From NCBI RefSeq assembly GCF_004365575.1, contig NZ_SOBG01000009.1, positions 47,126 to 111,125 of the forward strand: 64,000 nt of DNA. Direction: 5' to 3'. The position numbers and the translations under genes were made by a program. The notes below the pieces were generated by a model, which was given only the letters and a program-made list of their open reading frames with translations, made no database searches and was not told where the DNA came from. Numbering within the stretch: the first letter of the stretch is position 1; every line of letters begins with the position of its first letter. The DNA is from Hypnocyclicus thermotrophus (GTDB taxonomy: Bacteria > Fusobacteriota > Fusobacteriia > Fusobacteriales > Fusobacteriaceae). Shown here in pieces: positions 54,341 through 63,536 of this stretch.

Positions 54341-55420
54341 TTGACTATGTTAGAAATTTTGCAAAAAGCAAGAGAAGAAGGAGCATCAGACATTCATATT
54401 ATAGCAGGAAGAGCTCCAGTGTATAGAATCAAAGGTAAAATTGAAAGTTTTTCTGAAGAAAGACTTATGCCAGATAATGTAAAAGAACTGATTTATTCAA
54501 TACTTAATGAAGAACAGAGAGCAAAATTTGAAATGGATAAAGAACTTGATTTTTCATTTGGAATAAAAGGAATGGGAAGATATAGAGCTAATATCCATTA
54601 TCAAAGAGGTACTATAGCAGCAGCACTTCGTTCGATTAATACAGAAATACCTACTATTGAAGAATTAAATTTACCAGAAACACTTAATAAATTTTGCGAG
54701 CTAAAAAATGGGATAGTTCTTGTAACAGGTCCTACGGGAAGTGGAAAAAGTACAACATTAGCAGCTATGATAAATAAAATAAATAAAGAGCAAAAATCAC
54801 ATATTATAACAATTGAAGATCCTATAGAATATTTACATAGACATCAAAATTCAATAATAGAACAAAGAGAAGTAGGAACAGATACGGATAGTTTTTCAAG
54901 AGCTCTTAAATATGCACTTAGACAAGATCCGGATGTAATTTTAATAGGAGAACTTAGAGATTTAGAAACAATAGAAGCTGCTTTAACAGCAGCAGAAACA
55001 GGACATTTAGTATTTGCTACATTACATACAAGAGATGCTGCATCTACAATAGATAGAATTGTGGATGTGTTTTCACATGATCAACAACAACAGATAAGGT
55101 TACAACTTTCAAATTCTTTAAAAGGAGTAATTTCTCAACAACTTATTCCTAAAAAAGATAACTCGGGGATGGCGCTTGCTTATGAATTACTTGTGGGAAC
55201 ACCAGCAATCGCAAATCTTATAAGAGAAGCGAAAACACATCAAATATATTCTATGCTTGAAACTGGTAAAAAATATGGGATGAGAACAATGGAGTCAATA
55301 CTTCGTGATTTAGTATCAAGAAATATAATAGATGAAACAGAAATGATAAAAAGACTTCGAGATGGAAGCTTTTTAAATTCAAAATCAATGAGTAGTGGTG
55401 GATGGAATAATTTTTATTAA
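54341..55420 (+). CDS. pilT: Type IV pilus retraction ATPase PilT
   Basis: About 359 residues. Secretion-ATPase fold with ASDIHIIAG, Walker A GPTGSGKSTT, Asp box TIEDPIEYLH, Walker B DVILIGELRD, His box TLHTRDA, and the PilT-specific AIANLIREAKTHQI. TTG 54341 is favoured from its spacing to AAAAGGG; GTG 54332 and ATG 54347 are alternatives. Starts a few bases after uppP; no pilin or PilB gene is in the window, so this is a separated pilT, suggesting twitching or DNA uptake. Confidence 0.94.
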   Translation: MTMLEILQKAREEGASDIHIIAGRAPVYRIKGKIESFSEERLMPDNVKELIYSILNEEQRAKFEMDKELDFSFGIKGMGRYRANIHYQRGTIAAALRSINTEIPTIEELNLPETLNKFCELKNGIVLVTGPTGSGKSTTLAAMINKINKEQKSHIITIEDPIEYLHRHQNSIIEQREVGTDTDSFSRALKYALRQDPDVILIGELRDLETIEAALTAAETGHLVFATLHTRDAASTIDRIVDVFSHDQQQQIRLQLSNSLKGVISQQLIPKKDNSGMALAYELLVGTPAIANLIREAKTHQIYSMLETGKKYGMRTMESILRDLVSRNIIDETEMIKRLRDGSFLNSKSMSSGGWNNFY

Positions 55421-55437
55421 TGGAATAGAGGATAGTG

Positions 55438-56853
55438 ATGTTTAGTATAAAAAGAAATTTTGAAATAAGAGAAGAATCTATAAAAGAATTTGTTAGAATA
55501 CTAATTCCAGAACTTCTTGATAAAGAGATAGAGTTTAAATTAAAATATATAGCTGATCATATTTTAATTAATACCAAAATAGATAACAAAGAAATAGAAT
55601 TTAAATATAAAAATTATGAGAATTATATAGAAGACCAAGTAATTGTGATGGCAAAAATATCTTTATTGTTACTTATGGGAAAAAAATACCCATGGGGAGG
55701 ACTTATTGGAGTACGTCCTACTAAAAAATTTTATACAATGTATGAAATAATTAAAGATGTTGAATTAGTAAAAAAAATATTAAAAGAACTATATTTATTA
55801 AGTGAAGAAAAAATAGAACTTTTAGAAACTATATTTTATAAAGAACAAAATTTATTAGATAGAAAGGATAATAATAAAATAAATGTATATATAGGAATTC
55901 CTTTTTGTCCTACAAAATGTAAATATTGTTCATTTGCTTCATATGAAATAAAAAGTTCAATAGGTAAAAGTTATAATGAATTTGTGGATTGTTTATTAAA
56001 AGAGATAGAAATATGTAGTGAAACTTTATCTAAAAAGAAAATAGAGAGTATATATATAGGCGGAGGAACTCCAACGACTCTTACTGAAGAAGACTTGGAG
56101 AAAATATTAATAAAGATTAATGAAAAAATAGATTTTACTTATTTAAAAGAATTTACTGTAGAAGCAGGAAGGATAGATACTTTATCAATAAAAAAATTAG
56201 AGATAATGAAAAAATATAGAGTAGATAGAATAAGTATAAATCCACAAACATTTAAAGAAGAAACTCTTATAAAATTGAATAGATATTATAATAAAGATGA
56301 ATTTAATAAATATTATAAAATAGCTAAAAAACTAGGATTTGTAATAAATATGGATTTTATTTTAGGATTGCCTGGAGAAACAACACAGGATATATTAAAT
56401 ACATTAGAAAATATAAAAAAATATAATATAGAAAATTTAACTATTCATACATTAGCAATTAAAAGAGCCTCACATCTTTATCAAGAAAATTATAAACATA
56501 TAGAGCTTGATAAAGTAAAAATAGAAAATAAAATAAATGAAGTATTAGAAGAGAAAAAATTAAAACCTTATTATATGTATAGACAAAAAAATACATATAA
56601 TTGGGGAGAAAATATAGGATATGCAGTAGAAGGAACAGAGTGTCTTTTTAATATGCGTACTATATCAGAAGATCAAGATACATTTGGATTTGGGGGAGGT
56701 GCAATAACTAAAAAAATAGAAAAAATAAAAGAAGGAATATATAAAGTAAACAGAATAATTAATCCTAAAGATCCAAATGCTTATATAAAAGAATTTTTGG
56801 ATAGATTAGAAAAAAAAATAAATTTTTTCAATAAAAAAAGCTTCCTAAATTAA
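55438..56853 (+). CDS. hemZ: HemZ-type coproporphyrinogen dehydrogenase-like radical SAM protein
   Basis: 471 residues. A ~150-residue N-terminal domain (GGLIGVRPTKKFYTMYE) precedes a radical SAM core with VYIGIPFCPTKCKYCSF (CxxxCxxC) and IGGGTPTTL, as in Firmicutes HemZ. Annotated as oxygen-independent coproporphyrinogen III oxidase, but HemW/HemZ-like proteins may instead act as haem chaperones, and no other haem genes are near. ATG 55438 after AGAGG. Terminator overlaps the stop. Confidence 0.85.
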   Translation: MFSIKRNFEIREESIKEFVRILIPELLDKEIEFKLKYIADHILINTKIDNKEIEFKYKNYENYIEDQVIVMAKISLLLLMGKKYPWGGLIGVRPTKKFYTMYEIIKDVELVKKILKELYLLSEEKIELLETIFYKEQNLLDRKDNNKINVYIGIPFCPTKCKYCSFASYEIKSSIGKSYNEFVDCLLKEIEICSETLSKKKIESIYIGGGTPTTLTEEDLEKILIKINEKIDFTYLKEFTVEAGRIDTLSIKKLEIMKKYRVDRISINPQTFKEETLIKLNRYYNKDEFNKYYKIAKKLGFVINMDFILGLPGETTQDILNTLENIKKYNIENLTIHTLAIKRASHLYQENYKHIELDKVKIENKINEVLEEKKLKPYYMYRQKNTYNWGENIGYAVEGTECLFNMRTISEDQDTFGFGGGAITKKIEKIKEGIYKVNRIINPKDPNAYIKEFLDRLEKKINFFNKKSFLN

Positions 56854-56870
56854 GGAAGCTAGTTTTTTTT
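56839..56870. terminator. Bidirectional terminator between hemZ and the ROK kinase gene
   Basis: Stem AGCTTCCT (56839-56846) with AGGAAGCT (56853-56860), A-run before and T-run after; it overlaps both convergent stop codons. Confidence 0.88.
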
Positions 56871-57767
56871 TCTATTTTTTTCCATTTCTAAAAAGTGATA
56901 TAATGCACCTACTTTTCCAGCATCATTTATAAATTTACTTCTAATTATTTTAGGAAGTTTTATTTTTTGTAAGAAAAAATTTTGAGAAGTAATATAATTT
57001 AATCGTTTATTAATTTCTTTAAAAAGTTCTTCTCGAGCACTTATAGCACCACTTATTATAATTATTTCAGGATTAAGTACTACGCTTAAATTAAATATCA
57101 TAATAGTAATATCCTCATAAAATTGTTCTATAATTTCTAAAGCATCTTTATCGCCTTTTTCGGCTAATTCATATACTAATTTACCAGAAACATCTTCTTC
57201 TTTTAGTCCTTTTCTTTCAGCATATTCTAAAATTAATCCACCACGTGTACTAGAAGTCATATTATATAATATGTTTTTTCTTTGATTGATTTGCATACCA
57301 AATTCGCCAGCACCAAAGCCATATCCTCTGATCAGAGATCCATTACAAAATATTCCACCACCAATTCCAGTACCTATTGTAAAAGAGATAAAATTATTAG
57401 AATTAGTGGCATGACCTCGCCATTTTTCAGCAAGAGCTACACAATTTGCATCATTTTCAACTTCTACAGGAATACCAGTTTTTTCTTCTAAAATTTTTTT
57501 AAATTCAAAACCATAAAATTCTTTTATAATACCGCCAGTTATAGAATATCCTTTATCTACATCAATAAAACCAGGTAAACTAAATGCTAAACCAGAAATA
57601 GTATATTCTTTTTTATATTTATTAATTATTTTAATTAAATCGGTAAGTATTTTATCACCATCTCTATTTGTGGGAATTTTTGATGTTTCTAAAAAATTTG
57701 CATTTTCATCTGATAGAGAATATTTAATAAAAGTTCCACCAACATCAAAAGTTAAAAAATATCTCAT
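56859..57767 (-). CDS. bglK: ROK family sugar kinase, beta-glucoside kinase-like
   Basis: 302 residues. ATP-binding TFDVGGTFIKYSL, VENDANCVALAEKW with the catalytic Asp, and TIGTGIGGGIF. The Cys-rich zinc motif and HxxE His of most ROK kinases are missing: the position reads GAGEFGMQIN. This and GALYHFLE at the C-terminus resemble Listeria BglK, which phosphorylates cellobiose-type disaccharides at C6. Its ATG overlaps the stop of the GH1 gene. Probable job: phosphorylate imported beta-glycosides for that enzyme. A glucokinase or fructokinase role cannot be ruled out. Confidence 0.82.
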   Translation of the reverse strand: MRYFLTFDVGGTFIKYSLSDENANFLETSKIPTNRDGDKILTDLIKIINKYKKEYTISGLAFSLPGFIDVDKGYSITGGIIKEFYGFEFKKILEEKTGIPVEVENDANCVALAEKWRGHATNSNNFISFTIGTGIGGGIFCNGSLIRGYGFGAGEFGMQINQRKNILYNMTSSTRGGLILEYAERKGLKEEDVSGKLVYELAEKGDKDALEIIEQFYEDITIMIFNLSVVLNPEIIIISGAISAREELFKEINKRLNYITSQNFFLQKIKLPKIIRSKFINDAGKVGALYHFLEMEKNRKKN

Positions 57768-59185
57768 TATAAATCCTCTCCGTTTGAATTAATAATTTTT
57801 TTATACCAATAAAAACTATCTTTTTTATATCTTTTTAATTCTTTTTGACTTTCTTCATCCCTATCAACAAATACAAAACCATAACGCTTTGAATAACCAT
57901 TTAACCAAGAAAACAAATCTTGAAATGACCATGTACAATAACCTAAAACGTTACATCCGTCGTTTATTGAGTCTTTTATAGCCGTAATATGTTCTTTTAA
58001 ATATTCAATTCTATAATCGTCATGAACTTTTCCATCTTCTAACGTATCATAAGCACCTAAGCCATTTTCAGTAATAAGAATAGGTAAATTATATCTAGAA
58101 GTAATTCTTCTAAGAGCGATTCTAAGTCCATCAGGGTCTATTACCCAATTCCAATCTGTTAATCTAACAAACTCATTTTTAGCAGGGACAAAAAGTTTAT
58201 CTGTAAGTAATTCTTTTACATCAGATTGAACTGTATTTCCTTTTTGATTATTTATTTCATTTGCAACTTTTCTAGTAATATGTCTATAAGTAGCAGTAGA
58301 ATAATAATTTACCCCCATAAAGTCAGGAATACCTTTTTTTAATAATTCTTTATCACCATCTTGGAAATTAATTGTTATCCCAATAGATTTTAATAAATTA
58401 ATAGTAAGAGGCGAATATTCTCCACGAGCATAAACATCTAACCATAAAAAATTATTAATTTCTTGTGCATTTTCCATAGCTAAAACATCTTTTGGGTGAG
58501 CAGATTTAGCATAAGTAGGACCATATGCAAATGATGGTCCTATAAGACCATTTGGTACATGTTTTCTAAATTCTTCAATAGCTTTAGCATTTGCTAAATT
58601 AGCAATATGATTTACATTGATAAATGTTTGCATGTTACTCTTTTTAGGTGGATGTAATTTTAGTAAATATCCTAGAGAAGTAAAGATATTTTGTTCGTTT
58701 AATGATACCCAATATTTTACCTTATTACCATATTCTTTATATAATATTTTGCAATAATTAGTAAAATCTTCTATTATTTTACGGCTTTCCCAACCACCAT
58801 ATTCATCTTGTAATGCTTGTGGTAAATCCCAATGGTATATTGTAAGAATTGGTTCAATATTATTTTCTATTAATTTATCAATAACTTTATGATAAAATTC
58901 TATTCCTTTTGGATTAATTTCACCTTTTCCTTTAGGTAGGATTCTAGGCCAAGAAACAGAAAATCTATAAGCTTTTAGTCCCATTTCTTTCATTAAACTA
59001 ATATCTTCTTCATATTTATGATAAAAATCTATGGCAACTTCACCAGTTGTATTTTTAAATGTATTACCAGGAATATTTGAATAAATATCCCAAATAGATG
59101 GACCTTTTCCATCAATGTTAGCAGCACCTTCTATTTGATAGGCTGCTGAAGCACTACCCCATAAAAAATTTTTTTGGAAATTCAT
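57767..59185 (-). CDS. GH1 6-phospho-beta-glycosidase
   Basis: 472 residues. Acid/base E164 (SLNEQN) and nucleophile E373 (ITENGLG). In the aglycone-end loop the sequence FSWLNGYSKRYGFVFVD has S426, K433 and Y435, the phosphate-binding trio of 6-phospho-glycosidases, where plain beta-glucosidases have FEW. The Trp after the Ser is as in LacG-type 6-phospho-beta-galactosidases, so gluco, galacto or dual specificity is open. AGGAGG precedes ATG 59185. Separated from the upstream permease gene by a hairpin with T-run. Confidence 0.88.
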   Translation of the reverse strand: MNFQKNFLWGSASAAYQIEGAANIDGKGPSIWDIYSNIPGNTFKNTTGEVAIDFYHKYEEDISLMKEMGLKAYRFSVSWPRILPKGKGEINPKGIEFYHKVIDKLIENNIEPILTIYHWDLPQALQDEYGGWESRKIIEDFTNYCKILYKEYGNKVKYWVSLNEQNIFTSLGYLLKLHPPKKSNMQTFINVNHIANLANAKAIEEFRKHVPNGLIGPSFAYGPTYAKSAHPKDVLAMENAQEINNFLWLDVYARGEYSPLTINLLKSIGITINFQDGDKELLKKGIPDFMGVNYYSTATYRHITRKVANEINNQKGNTVQSDVKELLTDKLFVPAKNEFVRLTDWNWVIDPDGLRIALRRITSRYNLPILITENGLGAYDTLEDGKVHDDYRIEYLKEHITAIKDSINDGCNVLGYCTWSFQDLFSWLNGYSKRYGFVFVDRDEESQKELKRYKKDSFYWYKKIINSNGEDL

Positions 59186-59214
59186 ATATGTACCTCCTAT
59201 TTAAATTAATATTT

Positions 59215-59245
59215 AAAAAAAGGGAAATATTATCCCCTTTTTTTT
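59215..59245 (-). terminator. Internal (partial) terminator between permease and GH1 genes
   Basis: AAAAAAAGGG (59215-59224) and CCCTTTTTTT (59235-59244), 10-nt loop, with Ts following on the minus strand. May reduce transcription from the transporter genes into GH1-kinase, but its core is only 3 GC pairs. Confidence 0.55.
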
Positions 59246-59247
59246 AA

Positions 59248-60081
59248 TTATTCTTTTACAGCTCCTATAGTTAATCCGTTTATTATATATTTTGAAAGTA
59301 CTGAAAATGCAATTAATATAGGTACTACTGATATAGCGATTGCTAAATACATTGCTCCATAATTTGTACGATAAGCACTACCTCTAACTATTGATATAAG
59401 AACAGGTAATGGATATTTCTCTCTAGTAAATAATAAAACTAATGGTGAAATATAATTATTCCATGCTCCGACAAAGTTAAATATACTCATTGTAGCTATT
59501 GCAGGCATCATAATAGGCAATGAAATTTTGTTAAATATCATAAATTCGCCAGCACCATCAATTCTAGCAGCTTCTACAAGTGATTTAGGTAATGATTGCT
59601 CTACATATTGTTTTAAGAAAAATATAGTCATTGTATTAGTAAGAGCTGGAATTATTAAAGGGAAATATGTATCTAATAAGCCTAATTTATTATTAAGTTC
59701 AAAATAACCAATAAGTCCTAATTGCTGTGGTATCATCATAGTAGCGAGTATAAATCCAAATAAAAAGTTTTTGTATTTGAAGTTATAAACTGCAAAGCCA
59801 TATGCAGTAAGAGACCCAAAGTAAGCACTAAGTATAGTAAATGGTACTGCAATAGTTAAACTATTTTTAAAACCTCTCCAAATATCTATTTTATCCAATA
59901 AAATATTATAGTTTTTTACAAGGGCTTTACCAGGTAGTAAGCTAAGACCTCTAGTAATTTCAACATTTGATCTTGTAGAGTTTACTATCATTATATAAAA
60001 AGGAATAAATGATAAAACAGTTAAAAATACTAATACTCCATAAACATATATTTTTGTTCGTAATTCTTTATTTTTTTTCAT
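59248..60081 (-). CDS. Carbohydrate ABC transporter permease (MalG/LacG type)
   Basis: 277 residues, six membrane helices. N-terminal KTTI-like TRSNVEITRG and the EAA loop VEAARIDGAGEFMIFNKISLP (in part) for contact with the ATPase. Pairs with the permease 18 bases upstream. The ATP-binding subunit is not in the cluster, so a shared MsmK/UgpC-type ATPase elsewhere is expected. Confidence 0.92.
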   Translation of the reverse strand: MKKNKELRTKIYVYGVLVFLTVLSFIPFYIMIVNSTRSNVEITRGLSLLPGKALVKNYNILLDKIDIWRGFKNSLTIAVPFTILSAYFGSLTAYGFAVYNFKYKNFLFGFILATMMIPQQLGLIGYFELNNKLGLLDTYFPLIIPALTNTMTIFFLKQYVEQSLPKSLVEAARIDGAGEFMIFNKISLPIMMPAIATMSIFNFVGAWNNYISPLVLLFTREKYPLPVLISIVRGSAYRTNYGAMYLAIAISVVPILIAFSVLSKYIINGLTIGAVKE

Positions 60082-60099
60082 AATTAAACCACCTTTTAT

Positions 60100-60984
60100 T
60101 TATTTATCGTTTTTCATATATTTAAATATAATAAACGAAAGAACGCTAATTATTGCAAATATACCATAAGCAACAGCCGATGCATAACCGAAGTTTTCAT
60201 ATCTAAATGCTTGATTATATAAGAAAATAATCATAGTCATCAATGAATTTTGTGGAGCACCTATACCATCTGTAAGTACAGCGGGAACATCAAATAATTG
60301 CATACCACCAATTAATGATGTAACAGATACATAAAGCATAGTCGGTTTAAGTAATGGTAATGTTATTTTGAAAAATATTTGCATTTTTGTAGCACCATCA
60401 ACTCTGGCAGCTTCATAATATGTTTCAGGAATAGCAGACATACCAGCAAGTAAAATAATTGTAGTTTGACCAAACCACATCCACCATTGTATAAGTGATA
60501 CGGTATTTTGTGCATAACTAGGAATATTTAAAAAATTAATAGGATCTTTTATAAAATGTAAAGCTATTAAGATTTGATTTATAGGTCCATGTTGCCAATC
60601 TAATAAAACATTAAATAATAAAGCTATTGAAGCAGCAGTAACTAAATTTGGAAAATAAAATACTGCTTTAAAAAAACCTTCACCTTTTACTTTATTTAAT
60701 GTAAATAATCCAGCAAGAAATAAGGCTACACCAATTTGAGGAATAATATTCCAGAACCAAATTTTACAAGTATTGTAGAGAGAAGTCCAGAAAAAAGGAT
60801 CTGTAATTAACCTTTTATAATGTGCGAGTCCTGCAAATTCCATATCACTTAATCCATCATAATAGTTAAAACTTAAGAAAAAAGTATATAGTATAGGAAA
60901 AAGTGAGAATATTAAAAAAGTGATAAAAAATGGTAGAATAAATAGATAACCATAATTTTCTTTGTTTTTAAAAAATCCTTTCAT
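60100..60984 (-). CDS. Carbohydrate ABC transporter permease (MalF/LacF type)
   Basis: 294 residues, six membrane helices. N-terminal YLFILPFFITFLIFSLFPI and the EAA loop YEAARVDGATKMQIFFKITLP (in part). Forms the transmembrane pore with the downstream permease. It starts 116 bases after the binding-protein stop, with a strong hairpin in the gap. Confidence 0.92.
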   Translation of the reverse strand: MKGFFKNKENYGYLFILPFFITFLIFSLFPILYTFFLSFNYYDGLSDMEFAGLAHYKRLITDPFFWTSLYNTCKIWFWNIIPQIGVALFLAGLFTLNKVKGEGFFKAVFYFPNLVTAASIALLFNVLLDWQHGPINQILIALHFIKDPINFLNIPSYAQNTVSLIQWWMWFGQTTIILLAGMSAIPETYYEAARVDGATKMQIFFKITLPLLKPTMLYVSVTSLIGGMQLFDVPAVLTDGIGAPQNSLMTMIIFLYNQAFRYENFGYASAVAYGIFAIISVLSFIIFKYMKNDK

Positions 60985-61055
60985 AATTGTTACCTTCCTT
61001 TTTATAAAATTTAGAAAATATATATCAAATAAATGATTTAATTAATATATATTTT

Positions 61056-61083
61056 CTAAGTAGGAGCTTTTGCTCCTACTTAG
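61056..61083 (-). other. Perfect stem-loop between binding-protein and permease genes
   Basis: 12-bp perfect stem CTAAGTAGGAGC (61056-61067) with GCTCCTACTTAG (61072-61083), loop of 4. On the minus strand no T-run follows, so it is more likely an mRNA-stabilising or processing stem that keeps binding-protein mRNA high relative to permease mRNA, a known pattern in binding-protein operons. Confidence 0.7.
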
Positions 61084-61100
61084 TATTAAGGTTTTTAAAT

Positions 61101-62357
61101 TTATTTTACTATTAATCTAGGGAATGCATTTTTAACTTGTTTTTTAAAGTCAGCTATTGCTTCATCTTTAGTCATATCACCATTTACATAATTTAATACA
61201 GCATTTCCAAATAAGCTATTTAAATCTAAGTCATAAGAAGTTTCTAATCCACCTTTTATAAATTTAGCTTCTCTTAAGAAAAATTCATAATGATTTTGTC
61301 CAGCTAAGAATGGATCACCAGCTTCAGCAGCTAATTTTTCATCAACTTTTGTATTAGACATAAAATCTCCAACTTTTTTAGCATATTGATATTGATAATC
61401 TTCATCTATACAAAGCATTTTTATAAATTCCCAAGCTTCTTTTTTAACTTTAGATTTTTTATAAATTCCTAACCAAGTTCCTCCCCAATAATATGGTGCA
61501 GGACCTCTAACAATAGCCCAATCTCCAGCAGTATCTCCAGCATTAGGTTTTATTACATAGTGTAATCCCCAAGTAGGTAATACATATCCAAATATTTCTC
61601 CATTACTAAATCCAGCAAACCAAGCAGGAGTCCATTGAGAAGTTTTAGCAGTTATATTTTTATCTCTTAATGCTTTTGCAGTATCCATGTATTTTATTAA
61701 TGCAGGATCAATAACTAATTCTTTATTAGAATTTACCCAACCTTGAGTTCTTCTTCCTTTGGCTATGTTTTCATATTCTCCATATCCAGCAAGTAATTTT
61801 ACTTTTCCATTAGAAGCATCTCTTAATTTTTCTCCAAAAGCAATAAATTTTTCTGGAGTAGAAATCATTTCTTCTATTTTAGCAGGATCATCTGTACCAA
61901 AATATTGTTTAGCTAAAGCTCTTCTATAGAAAAATCCACCAGGTGTTGCTTGCCATGATACTGCTCTTATATGACCTTTATTATCTGAACCAAGTTTTGC
62001 AACATATTCAGGAGTTTGATTTTCATATTGAATAATATCTTTTTTAAATTTTTTACTTAAATCTTCCCACATTCCAAGTTCTACCCATTTTCTTACGTAA
62101 GCAGCTTCACCAAGAAATATATCAGGTGCACCTTTACCAGTTCTTAAAACAGGTCTTAATTTTGTAGGGTATTCTTCATTTGGTATAATAGTAAATTCTA
62201 CTTTAATATCAGGATGAGCAGCTTCAAAGTCTTTTGCATAAGTTTTTAATTCATCACTAAAAGCCCAAACTTTAATAACTTTTTGTTTTGCGAATGCTGA
62301 AACAAATGTAAATAATAATAATAAACCAACAATTCCAACTCTAAATATTTTTTTCAT
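61101..62357 (-). CDS. Extracellular solute-binding protein family 1 (carbohydrate ABC transporter)
   Basis: 418 residues. Cleavable signal peptide (about 1-23, ending SAFA) with no lipobox, so a free periplasmic protein, fitting a diderm cell. Then VIKVWAFSDELKTY and AAHPDIKVEFTIIP typical of SBP_bac_1 proteins, with an aromatic-rich centre (WQATPGGFFYRRAL, WTPAWFAGFSNG) suited to sugar stacking. First gene of the minus-strand island, downstream of two palindromic operator-like sites. Confidence 0.93.
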   Translation of the reverse strand: MKKIFRVGIVGLLLLFTFVSAFAKQKVIKVWAFSDELKTYAKDFEAAHPDIKVEFTIIPNEEYPTKLRPVLRTGKGAPDIFLGEAAYVRKWVELGMWEDLSKKFKKDIIQYENQTPEYVAKLGSDNKGHIRAVSWQATPGGFFYRRALAKQYFGTDDPAKIEEMISTPEKFIAFGEKLRDASNGKVKLLAGYGEYENIAKGRRTQGWVNSNKELVIDPALIKYMDTAKALRDKNITAKTSQWTPAWFAGFSNGEIFGYVLPTWGLHYVIKPNAGDTAGDWAIVRGPAPYYWGGTWLGIYKKSKVKKEAWEFIKMLCIDEDYQYQYAKKVGDFMSNTKVDEKLAAEAGDPFLAGQNHYEFFLREAKFIKGGLETSYDLDLNSLFGNAVLNYVNGDMTKDEAIADFKKQVKNAFPRLIVK

Positions 62358-62390
62358 ATTTTCCTCCTTAGATATATAATTCTATATATA

Positions 62391-62414
62391 ATAAACGCAT
62401 GAAAATGCGTTTAT
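62391..62414 (-). promoter_or_regulatory. Operator-like inverted repeat upstream of the binding-protein gene
   Basis: Perfect 10-bp arms ATAAACGCAT (62391-62400) and ATGCGTTTAT (62405-62414), spacer GAAA, 34 bases before the start codon on the minus strand. Half-site TAAACGC resembles TAAACAC in the two other sites and suits a LacI-type repressor. I see no clean -35/-10 pair here. Confidence 0.6.
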
Positions 62415-62423
62415 AAACAAAAG

Positions 62424-62469
62424 CTTTTTTAAACATATATAAACACGTGTTTATATATGTTTAAAAAAG
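62424..62469 (-). promoter_or_regulatory. 46-bp perfect palindrome centred on CACGTG, probable LacI-family operator
   Basis: Every base of 62424-62446 is matched by 62447-62469. The core TAAACACGTGTTTA is a typical LacI-family operator and agrees at 12 of 14 positions with the site in front of the LacI gene (63538-63551). The outer arm also supplies the T-run of the LacI-gene terminator. Confidence 0.8.
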
Positions 62470-62499
62470 TATTACAGAAATTAATCTGTAATACTTTTT
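62464..62499 (-). terminator. Terminator of the LacI-family gene
   Basis: 15-bp perfect stem AAAAAGTATTACAGA (62464-62478) with TCTGTAATACTTTTT (62485-62499), 6-nt loop; Ts follow on the minus strand. It overlaps the stop codon (62483-62481) and shares sequence with the 46-bp palindrome. Confidence 0.88.
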
Positions 62500-63524
62500 A
62501 CTGTATTACGTTTAATTAATTTTACTTTAACTTTTTTATCAATTGCAAATTTTTTTTCATCTTTTTCTAAAAAATTTATTAAATTCGTAATGGACTGATT
62601 TACTAATTGTTCTATAGACCTTGAAATTGTAGTAAGTCCGCCTGCTAAAAAATGTGTAAAATTACTATTGTCAAATCCAATTATAGAGATGTCTTCAGGA
62701 ATTCTAAACCCTTTATTTTCTAAAAATTCAATAACTTTTATAGCCATAAAATCATTTGCAACAAATATTGCGGTAGGCATATCATTTTTGTTTTGTTCGT
62801 AAAGTTCTTCTATAGCTAAATAACCAGATTCCATAGTAAAATCACCATATGCGATGTATTTATTTTTTAATTTAATATTGTTATCTTCTAAAGCTTTTTT
62901 ATACCCTCTTAAACGTTCTAAAGCATCAAATTTTTCAAGTTCTCCTGTAATATGAGCTATTTTTTTGTGACCATTTTTAATAAGTTCTTCAGTAGCCATA
63001 TATCCACCTTCAAAATTTTCAGAAAGTAAATGAAGAACATTTTCATATTTTTTTTCTAAAGGTTCATCAATTAAAACTATTTTATGTCCAAGATTAATAA
63101 TTTTTTCTAATTCATCTTTTTTAGCGCCACCACCTACAAATATAGCTCCACTAATCATTTTAGAATTAATTAAAGTTCTTATTTTTTCATATTTTTCTCT
63201 TTGAGTAACAACAGAGACTAAAATATGATAGTCTTGATCATCTGCTATATCGGTAGCATAACTAATAAACTCTGATAGATAGGGTGAATCATGTATAACA
63301 TATCTATCTTTTTTTAAATAGTGATCAACTATGAATAAACCAATAACCTTGTTTTTTTTTCCTGCAAGACTCCTACCAGCCGCATCAGGAGTATATCCAT
63401 ATTTATCAATAATTGCTTGTACTTTTTTTCTTGTTTCTTCTGTAACATTGGAATAATTATTTATAACTCTTGAAACAGTACTTCTAGATACACCTGCTAG
63501 TTTTGCAATTTTTTTACTGTTCAT
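62481..63524 (-). CDS. LacI family transcriptional regulator of the beta-glycoside island
   Basis: 347 residues. N-terminal HTH KKIAKLAGVSRSTVSRVIN and hinge-helix region RSLAGKKNKVIGLF; periplasmic-binding-protein-like effector domain with IDEPLEKKYENV, AHITGELEKFDALERLRGYK (in part) and SIIGFDNSNFTHFLAGGLTT. ATG 63524 is five bases after AGGTGG; the GTGs at 63533/63530 lie in that site. Its promoter carries a matching operator, implying autoregulation, and it is transcribed toward the transporter genes. Confidence 0.93.
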   Translation of the reverse strand: MNSKKIAKLAGVSRSTVSRVINNYSNVTEETRKKVQAIIDKYGYTPDAAGRSLAGKKNKVIGLFIVDHYLKKDRYVIHDSPYLSEFISYATDIADDQDYHILVSVVTQREKYEKIRTLINSKMISGAIFVGGGAKKDELEKIINLGHKIVLIDEPLEKKYENVLHLLSENFEGGYMATEELIKNGHKKIAHITGELEKFDALERLRGYKKALEDNNIKLKNKYIAYGDFTMESGYLAIEELYEQNKNDMPTAIFVANDFMAIKVIEFLENKGFRIPEDISIIGFDNSNFTHFLAGGLTTISRSIEQLVNQSITNLINFLEKDEKKFAIDKKVKVKLIKRNTVKSITD

Positions 63525-63536
63525 AAACACCACCTC

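Noticed and set aside
59215..59245. Complete operon end after the permease genes
   Set aside because: The stem has only three GC pairs and no promoter is visible in the 30 bases before GH1, so partial termination is more likely.
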